A stretch of DNA of 16,985 nt, from assembly GCA_003450915.1 (NCBI GenBank), contig DMEM01000030.1:1-16985 (forward strand). The letters run 5' to 3'. The position numbers and the translations under genes are program-made. Below, piece by piece: positions 12,579-16,985 of this stretch. The notes beneath the pieces are model-generated. The model was not told the DNA's origin. It ran no database searches and saw only the letters and a program-made list of their open reading frames with translations. The DNA comes from Alphaproteobacteria bacterium. GTDB lineage: Bacteria; Pseudomonadota; Alphaproteobacteria; UBA1280; UBA12223. Position 1 is the first letter of the stretch; each line of letters starts with the position of its first letter.

Positions 12579-13247
12579 ATGGAAATAATAAACAATTTAA
12601 CAGATATAAACACTCTACTTGCCAAATTTATTGAGCAAGACGAATATACATCTATTGGCTTTGTTCCTATCTTAAATAGTATAACAGCATCTGATATTAT
12701 TACAATAAAAAAAGCTCAAAAACTTTTAGATATTGTAATTATTCAAAATATATCTGAACATAAATTAGATAACTTCTCGAAAAAGACATTAACTCAAGTA
12801 TCTCCCCACCTTGTAATTGACTTTATAGACTCCGATTCTAAAGGTATACACATATCATTAAATGCGAGTTCTATTAACTCATTAAACCTAATGAAGGGGA
12901 TTCTAGCAGTTTTACCTTCAAGTGTATTCATAACTCCAGAAAACTTTGAAGTTTTTAAAGCAATAAATACACTTGCAAGTAATTTTAAAGATCTATTTTC
13001 TTTACATAACGTCTTAACACCTGAAAATTTAAAATCTTTCGCAGAGTTAGAAGTTATCAAAAGTTTGCAAGCTTTAGAAAAATCAAAAGTTGAAATATCT
13101 AAAGATTCGATCTCTCAGGCATTAGATTACTGCCAAGTTGCTAGTTTTCAGCAATTGAAAACAGATTTAGGAGTATATGTAAATATAAAAGTTAAATCTG
13201 AATTATCAGAAAGTATTTTAGATATAAGCTACTGCTTTAAACTTTAA
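12579..13247 (+). CDS. Degenerate pantothenate synthetase-like (PanC-fold) protein, probably inactive
   Basis: A 222-residue protein without signal or membrane segments. Its layout follows PanC, which joins pantoate and beta-alanine using ATP. GFVPILNSITASD (27-39) aligns with the PanC start GFVPTMGALHEGH, keeping GFVP but losing the catalytic HxGH. LLDIVIIQNIS (49-59) matches the next strand. LMKGILAVLPSSVFITPENFEVFKAI (104-129) matches the PanC helix and FGxKDxQQ region. ALDYCQVASFQQLK (181-194) matches the C-terminal DYVEVVDPxTL. The length is about 60 residues short of PanC, and the KMSKS-like MSSRN loop is absent. I infer a non-catalytic relative. AGGAAAT lies 8 bases before ATG 12579. 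The stop codon overlaps that of the convergent gene. No panB is nearby. Confidence 0.55.
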   Translation: MEIINNLTDINTLLAKFIEQDEYTSIGFVPILNSITASDIITIKKAQKLLDIVIIQNISEHKLDNFSKKTLTQVSPHLVIDFIDSDSKGIHISLNASSINSLNLMKGILAVLPSSVFITPENFEVFKAINTLASNFKDLFSLHNVLTPENLKSFAELEVIKSLQALEKSKVEISKDSISQALDYCQVASFQQLKTDLGVYVNIKVKSELSESILDISYCFKL

Positions 13248-13735
13248 GCAACAAACCCTCTATTTAACAATTCTTTAGTAAAGACTTCGTTTGCTTTTTG
13301 AGTATGACGAGTTACTGTTTTTCTATCAATCTTTAGCATCTCTGCAACTTTAGTTTTTTGGTATTTATAATGTAAAACAACTCTATAGCCTCTTTCTTTT
13401 AAAACCTTTTGCATTTTTTTAGCTTTTGAATAAAGTTCTGGGGTTGCAAAGTCTCCCAAGTAAGTTAACATTAAAATAACTTGAGTTCTTTTTTCTAACT
13501 TTAAAAATATCTTTTCTAGTTGAGAAACTACCATTGCGATTTCTTCTTTTCCTTTTGGATATTGATAAACTCCACTCCATTTTAAAAGTTCTGAAACTGT
13601 TGGCTCTCTGGTTGTTTTATCTTCATTTAAAGTTTCTGTAAAACTACTTGTTTTAATTAAACCCGATTGCCTCTTTTGTTCCATTAACCAATATAAAGCT
13701 TGTTCTGAATTAGCAAAGTAAACTGTTTGACTCAT
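13244..13735 (-). CDS. Small protein with C-terminal helix-turn-helix, unknown role
   Basis: A 163-residue soluble protein. The N-terminal 45 residues are polar (…SSFTETLNEDKTTREPT). The middle is helical (EIAMVVSQLEKIFLKLEKRT). The C-terminus has a clear HTH pattern, TKVAEMLKIDRKTVTRHTQKA (about 129-149), like the recognition helices of sigma region 4 or LuxR-type proteins, so DNA binding is likely. I recognise no named family. AAGGAG lies about 10 bases before ATG 13735 and gives a strong start. A perfect TATAAT on the minus strand (13784-13779) is a candidate -10 box, with a poor -35. The TAA stops of this gene and the convergent PanC-like gene share two bases (TTAA at 13244-13247), and no terminator separates them. 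Confidence 0.75.
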   Translation of the reverse strand: MSQTVYFANSEQALYWLMEQKRQSGLIKTSSFTETLNEDKTTREPTVSELLKWSGVYQYPKGKEEIAMVVSQLEKIFLKLEKRTQVILMLTYLGDFATPELYSKAKKMQKVLKERGYRVVLHYKYQKTKVAEMLKIDRKTVTRHTQKANEVFTKELLNRGFVA

Positions 13736-13910
13736 TTTTATCTCTCCTTAATAAGTACGTCAAAGTATCTCCGGTTATTATAAAATTTTAATAACAAGAT
13801 TCACTTAATAATAAACACTTAAAAATAATTAAGTATTAAATTTTAATTTTGTTGAATATTTTTTTGATTGATATAACTAACATAGTTTCTTATTTTAATT
13901 ATAGTAAACT

Positions 13911-14064
13911 TGGTTAATTGCTATATCTGTGTAGATAAGGTAGAGTCCTAAATATAGGCACGCCCCTTAATAACGTCAGCAGGTCTAATTTATGTATTTA
14001 AGGTTGTATTTTCAAGAGTAAAATATCAAAAAAGTGTATTTTTTATATTAACCATCTGTTTTTT
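13911..14064 (+). ncRNA. Candidate structured RNA, plus strand
   Basis: A promoter-like CTAACA (13877-13882), 17 bases, TATAGT (13900-13905) would start RNA near 13911. Exactly there TGGTTAAT (13911-13918) can pair with ATTAACCA (14047-14054), 8 bp, and six T follow (14059-14064). Between them are small hairpins (TATCT/AGATA; CCTA/TAGG), a CCTTAATA/TATTTAAGG helix and a TAAAATA/TATTTT helix. The G+C-richer centre (GGCACGCCCC near 13957-13966) stands out from the AT-rich surroundings. It could equally be a leader or chance pairing in AT-rich DNA. Confidence 0.3.
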
Positions 14065-14070
14065 AGGGAC

Positions 14071-14104
14071 AAAAAAAGCAGAGTGGGTGGAGCTACTCTG
14101 CTTT
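14071..14104 (-). terminator. Orphan intrinsic terminator, minus strand
   Basis: A perfect 10-bp stem (AAAGCAGAGT 14075-14084 with ACTCTGCTTT 14095-14104), 10-base loop, and on the minus strand a run of seven T (14077-14071). On the plus strand only TTTC follows, so it acts on the minus strand. No coding gene lies upstream on that strand, which implies an untranslated transcript from about 14400-14100. Confidence 0.75.
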
Positions 14105-14282
14105 CAAATCGATTTTTATAGTTGTTTTTATATAGTAAACAACTTCATTGCCCTTAGCTTTTGCTAATCAATAGGTATTATGTTTCCCTCTTACCCTAAA
14201 ATAATGATATTTCTATCACCTTCTAGGAATAAACAAAATCCTGCAAAGGAATAAGCTTAAAACTTAGTTTTCAAGCTCTAGG

Positions 14283-14360
14283 TACTATTTTTTTGAGGTT
14301 GGTAAAATTTTGGTTACCGTTTCCACCTTATTATTATTATTATTGGTTAAAAAAATAGTA
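14283..14360. repeat. 12-bp perfect inverted repeat enclosing a second hairpin
   Basis: TACTATTTTTTT (14283-14294) and AAAAAAATAGTA (14349-14360) are exact reverse complements. Between them AGGTTGG/CCACCTT (about 14296-14329) can also pair with a bulge, followed by a (TTA)5 tract. It forms a 78-base folded unit on either strand. Confidence 0.6.
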
Positions 14361-14467
14361 TTTATATCGTATTAGTTTTATTTGATTTTTATTTTAAAAC
14401 CTTAGTAAGATCAAGTTTTACCTTGATTCTTTAAAGGTACTTTTATTAAAGCACAAAAAGAAAGTAC

Positions 14468-14496
14468 TTGCAAGAAATTTTAAAATATGTTTTAAT
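14468..14496 (+). promoter_or_regulatory. Sigma-70-type promoter of groESL
   Basis: TTGCAA (14468-14473), 17 bases, TTTAAT (14491-14496). The predicted start near 14503 falls inside the CIRCE element, as is usual for HrcA-controlled chaperonin genes. No sigma-32 box was recognised. Confidence 0.65.
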
Positions 14497-14522
14497 TAGC
14501 ACTCAAGATATAAGAGTGCTAA
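14496..14522. promoter_or_regulatory. CIRCE operator (HrcA binding site)
   Basis: TTAGCACTC (14496-14504), a 9-base spacer, GAGTGCTAA (14514-14522): a perfect match to the CIRCE consensus, directly before groES. It is bound by the repressor HrcA, whose activity depends on free GroEL, giving feedback control of heat-shock induction. Confidence 0.97.
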
Positions 14523-14540
14523 ACAAGGAGATTTTAACAA

Positions 14541-14837
14541 ATGAAAATCAAGCCACTTTATGATAGAGTCCTAATAGAAGTTTTACAAGAAGATCAAACA
14601 TTAAGCTCAGGTTTAATCATTCCCGAGAGTGCAAAAAAGAAACCTACAAAAGGTATTATTAAAGCAGTTGGCACTGGCTTTTTTAAAGCAAATGGAGAAC
14701 ATGAAAATTTAAAAGTTTGTGTTGATCAAACAGTTTTATTTAACCAATGGGCTGCAAACAGCAATGAAATTAAAGAAGAAGAAAAAACCTTTATTATAAT
14801 TAAAGAAGAAGACATTCTTGCAATAATAGAAAACTAA
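14541..14837 (+). CDS. groES: Co-chaperonin GroES (Hsp10)
   Basis: A 98-residue lid of the GroEL folding chamber. It begins MKIKPLYDRVLIEVLQ, has the mobile loop with SSGLIIP (22-28) that touches GroEL, then KPTKGIIKAVGTG, and ends EEDILAIIEN, all standard GroES landmarks. The roof-loop region (FNQWAANSNEIKEEEKTF) differs from the common KYAGTEI form but keeps the length. AAGGAG (14525-14530) lies 10 bases before ATG 14541. It is the first gene of a two-gene operon under the CIRCE element. Confidence 0.97.
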   Translation: MKIKPLYDRVLIEVLQEDQTLSSGLIIPESAKKKPTKGIIKAVGTGFFKANGEHENLKVCVDQTVLFNQWAANSNEIKEEEKTFIIIKEEDILAIIEN

Positions 14838-14849
14838 GGAATAAAAATA

Positions 14850-16493
14850 ATGACAAAAGAAATTCTATTTAATACTCAAGCTAGAGAAAAAATGCTTACA
14901 GGTGTTAATACTTTAGCAAATGCAGTTAAAGTAACGTTAGGTCCTAAAGGTAGAAATGTTATTTTAGATTCAGCATTTGGTTCACCTCGTGTAACTAAAG
15001 ACGGTGTTTCTGTAGCTAAAGAAATCGCTCTTACAGATAGATTTGAAAACATCGGTGCCCAAATGGTTAAGCAAGTTGCTTCAAAAACTGAAGAACTGGC
15101 TGGCGATGGAACAACGACATCAACAGTTTTAGCTCAAAGTATTTGTAACGAAGGCGTTAGAGAAGTTGCAAACGGTAAAAATCCTATGGATTTAAAACGT
15201 GGTATTGATAAGGCTGTAGCTCAGGTTGTTAAATCAATTGAAGAAACAAAGCAAGATATTAAATCAAAAGAACAAATTCAGCAAGTTGCAACAATTTCTG
15301 CTAATTCAGATTCTGAAATTGGTGAGATTATTGCTAATGCTATGGAAGTTGTTGGCCCTGAAGGTGTTGTTACAGTTGAAGAAGCAAAAGGTTTAGAAAC
15401 CACCTTAACAACAGTAAAAGGTATGCAGTTTGATAAAGGATACTTATCTCCATACTTCTGTACAAATACTGAAAAAATGATTGCTGAAATGGAAGCTCCA
15501 TATATTTTAGTTACGGATCAAAAAATTTCTAACATGCAGCAAATTGTTCCTGTTTTAGAGCAAGTAATGCAAGCAAACAGACAAATCGTTATTATCGCTG
15601 AAGATGTTGAAGGCGAAGCTTTAGCAACTTTAGTTGTTAATAGACTTAAAGGTGGCTTAAAAGTCGCTGCTGTTAAAGCACCAGGTTTTGGTGAACGTCG
15701 TAAAGAAATGCTAGAAGATATCGCAGTTTTAACAGGCGGTGTTGTAGTTTCTGAAACAACAGGTTTAACATTAGATAAAACATCTCTTGATATGTTAGGT
15801 CAAGCTCAAAATATTACAATTAAAAAAGACGAGACAACTATTGTTGGTGGAGCTGGTGCTAAAGATAATGTTTATGCAAGAGCGGGTCAAATTAAACAAG
15901 CAATGGATACTACTACTTCATCATATGATAAAGAAAAACTACAAGAGCGTTTAGCTAAACTAGTTGGTGGAGTTGCTGTTGTTGGTGTTGGTGGCGGATC
16001 TGAAATTGAAGTTAAAGAAAAGAAAGATCGTATTATTGATGCGTTAGCTGCTACAAAAGCTGCAGTTAAAGAAGGTATTGTCGCTGGTGGTGGCGTTGCC
16101 CTACTACGTGCCATTTCAGCATTGGAAAATATTGAAATAAGCAATGACGATCAAAAAATGGGAGTTGATATTGTAAAAAGAGCTTTAAGAACTCCTATTC
16201 AAATAATTGTTGAAAACGCTGGTTGTGATTCTGAAGAAGTAATTGCAAAAGTTTTAGAAAACAAATCTGCTACTTTTGGATTTGATGCATCTACAGACGA
16301 ATACGTTGATATGTTTGAAGCAGGTATCATTGATCCTACTTTAGTAGTTAGAACAGCTTTACAAGACGCGGCTTCTGTTTCAGGACTTATGATAACTACA
16401 GAAGTTATGGTAACAGACTCACAATCTGAAATTGATAAGCAACAAGCTGCTATGCAAAACATGGGTGGCGGAATGCCTGGCATGGGCTTCTAA
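14850..16493 (+). CDS. groEL: Chaperonin GroEL (Hsp60)
   Basis: The 547-residue chaperonin subunit forms the double seven-membered ring that folds proteins with ATP and GroES. Landmarks are the ATP-binding TLGPKGRNV (29-37), the catalytic AGDGTTT with D86, the apical-domain segment YLSPYFCTN (about 198-206), the C-terminal equatorial GIVAGGGVALLRA, and the terminal GGGMPGMGF tail. The length agrees with alphaproteobacterial GroEL. AAGGAA precedes ATG 14850, and the gene starts 12 bases after groES. A terminator follows. Nothing is missing. Confidence 0.99.
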   Translation: MTKEILFNTQAREKMLTGVNTLANAVKVTLGPKGRNVILDSAFGSPRVTKDGVSVAKEIALTDRFENIGAQMVKQVASKTEELAGDGTTTSTVLAQSICNEGVREVANGKNPMDLKRGIDKAVAQVVKSIEETKQDIKSKEQIQQVATISANSDSEIGEIIANAMEVVGPEGVVTVEEAKGLETTLTTVKGMQFDKGYLSPYFCTNTEKMIAEMEAPYILVTDQKISNMQQIVPVLEQVMQANRQIVIIAEDVEGEALATLVVNRLKGGLKVAAVKAPGFGERRKEMLEDIAVLTGGVVVSETTGLTLDKTSLDMLGQAQNITIKKDETTIVGGAGAKDNVYARAGQIKQAMDTTTSSYDKEKLQERLAKLVGGVAVVGVGGGSEIEVKEKKDRIIDALAATKAAVKEGIVAGGGVALLRAISALENIEISNDDQKMGVDIVKRALRTPIQIIVENAGCDSEEVIAKVLENKSATFGFDASTDEYVDMFEAGIIDPTLVVRTALQDAASVSGLMITTEVMVTDSQSEIDKQQAAMQNMGGGMPGMGF

Positions 16494-16512
16494 AAAATAA
16501 AATTACTAGAGA

Positions 16513-16543
16513 AAAGAAGGCCTTTATATCGGTCTTCTTTTTT
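16513..16543 (+). terminator. Intrinsic terminator of groESL
   Basis: Stem AAAGAAGGCC (16513-16522) with GGTCTTCTTT (16531-16540), one G-T pair, 8-base loop, T run to 16543. Confidence 0.88.
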
Positions 16544-16551
16544 ATCATATC

Positions 16552-16579
16552 TTGACTTTTATTTATTTTTTATTATATT
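16552..16579 (+). promoter_or_regulatory. Candidate promoter of the right-edge gene
   Basis: TTGACT (16552-16557), 16 bases, TATATT (16574-16579), 37 bases before ATG 16617. Confidence 0.48.
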
Positions 16580-16616
16580 AGAATACAACCAATCCTATTC
16601 TATAAGGATAGACATT

Positions 16617-16985
16617 ATGTTTATATTACTTACTGATTTTTCTACAATTTTTGAAGCAGGAAAAATCCTAAAAAATAATAAAGAGATTAATGATAAAGTT
16701 TATAATATTCATTTAAAAATTGAATTTATGAGGCAGTTTAAGGGAGATCCGGTAGATATTCCCCTACCTTTAAATATAAAAGACTTAAGCGATTTAAAAA
16801 ATAAAATTCACCTTTCTGTCTTTTTTTCATATACAGATTTATGGAATATTAGAATCCAGCATGGCAATATCAACAATGAAACTCTTTATCCAATATTATT
16901 AAAGTCGGTTAAAGAGATTATGATTAATTATGCATTTAATTTAATCTTTAACTTATATAACATTAATAACCTTGAAGGTTTATAC
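16617..16985 (+). CDS. Unidentified protein, N-terminal 123 residues (gene runs off the right edge)
   Basis: The frame opens with ATG 16617, preceded by AAGGATA (16603-16609), and stays open for 123 codons to the window end. It begins MFILLTDFSTIFEAGKILKN and is rich in Ile, Asn, Lys and Phe. The middle contains IPLPLNIKDLSDLKNKIHLS and IRIQHGNINNETLYP, and a hydrophobic stretch (EIMINYAFNLIFNLY) follows. There is no signal peptide and no motif I know. A promoter and ribosome binding site support a real gene, and the strong AT bias of its codons matches the other genes. Confidence 0.72.
   Translation, partial: MFILLTDFSTIFEAGKILKNNKEINDKVYNIHLKIEFMRQFKGDPVDIPLPLNIKDLSDLKNKIHLSVFFSYTDLWNIRIQHGNINNETLYPILLKSVKEIMINYAFNLIFNLYNINNLEGLY

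Larger units (their letters stand above)
13736..14467. other. Gene-free, hairpin-rich region upstream of groES
   Basis: No reading frame of useful length is seen on either strand. The stretch holds many inverted repeats: GTTATTA/TAATAAC (13774-13795), ACTTAA/TTAAGT (13817-13834), GTTGTTT/AAACAAC (14121-14143), TTAGC-TTTT-GCTAA (14154-14167), TGATA/TATCA (14204-14217), TCCT-GCAA-AGGA (14240-14251), GCTTAAAAC/GTTTTCAAGC (about 14254-14276), a 12-bp pair (14283-14360), ATCAAG/CTTGAT (about 14410-14427) and GTACTTT/AAAGTAC (14437-14467). A short (TTA)5 repeat lies at 14328-14342. The density suggests structured RNA on one or both strands. Core motifs of RNase P RNA, SRP RNA and tmRNA were not found. 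Confidence 0.6.

Noticed and set aside
14328..14342. (TTA)5 as a phase-variation tract
   Set aside because: It is not in a coding region or between promoter boxes, and copy number is low.
13736..14467. RNase P RNA, tmRNA or SRP RNA gene in the gap before groES
   Set aside because: I looked for the GAAAGTCCGGG and ACAGAAA cores, the T-arm/CCA end with a tag frame, and the GGAAGNAGC loop on both strands; none was found. AGCTCCACCC near 14085-14094 resembles a tmRNA 3' end only by chance, since it is the loop of a terminator.
13736..14540. CtrA-type TTAA-N7-TTAA sites
   Set aside because: TTAA is too frequent in this AT-rich DNA for isolated matches to mean anything.
1..16985. CRISPR arrays, insertion sequences, prophage or toxin-antitoxin modules
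   Set aside because: No regularly spaced direct repeats, transposase or integrase motifs, or small overlapping gene pairs of known toxin families were seen.

Overview
The window is AT-rich chromosomal DNA that reads as an alphaproteobacterium. Supporting signs are an alphaproteobacterial-type DnaX C-terminus, a Phasin_2-like granule protein with PhaR-like operators, a groESL operon under a perfect CIRCE/HrcA operator, and a flagellar apparatus (FlhB, a FlaG-like protein, FliD) with a sigma-54-type promoter. I see no transposase, integrase, phage gene, tRNA, rRNA or CRISPR array. The genus cannot be fixed from the sequence alone.

Layout: (1) 1-96, start of a minus-strand gene cut by the window edge, back-to-back with rpsU (323-523). 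(2) 660-1673, a seven-helix PQ-loop-like membrane protein and a small unknown helical protein. (3) 1733-2800, flhB on the minus strand, away from any fliR/flhA. (4) 2983-5308, two similarly built lipoprotein genes of unknown function, each with its own promoter and terminator. (5) 5389-7761, a sigma-54-type promoter followed by the flaG-like and fliD genes. (6) 7829-9654, dnaX on the minus strand, split into two frames joined by an A AAA AAG slippery heptamer. It is predicted to make a 435-residue gamma-like and a 608-residue tau-like subunit. (7) 9785-10393, an atypical GspG-like pseudopilin. (8) 10713-11253, a phasin whose promoter is bracketed by two TGCAnTGCA-type palindromes. (9) 11266-12527, two tandem RimJ/RimL-type GNAT acetyltransferases. 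(10) 12579-13247, a degenerate PanC-like protein, convergent with and overlapping the stop codon of a small HTH protein (13244-13735). (11) 13736-14467, a roughly 730-base gene-free stretch full of inverted repeats, with an orphan minus-strand terminator that suggests a structured RNA. (12) 14468-16493, CIRCE-controlled groES-groEL. (13) 16617-16985, start of an unrecognised gene.

Most transcription units are short and closed by strong intrinsic terminators, several of them usable from both strands. The flagellar genes here form two unlinked units (flhB; flaG-fliD). The observations most worth following are the dnaX recoding site with the missing DnaX zinc cysteines, the sigma-54 promoter of flaG-fliD, the phasin operators, the dead PanC-like protein, the lipoprotein pair and the structured RNA region upstream of groES.
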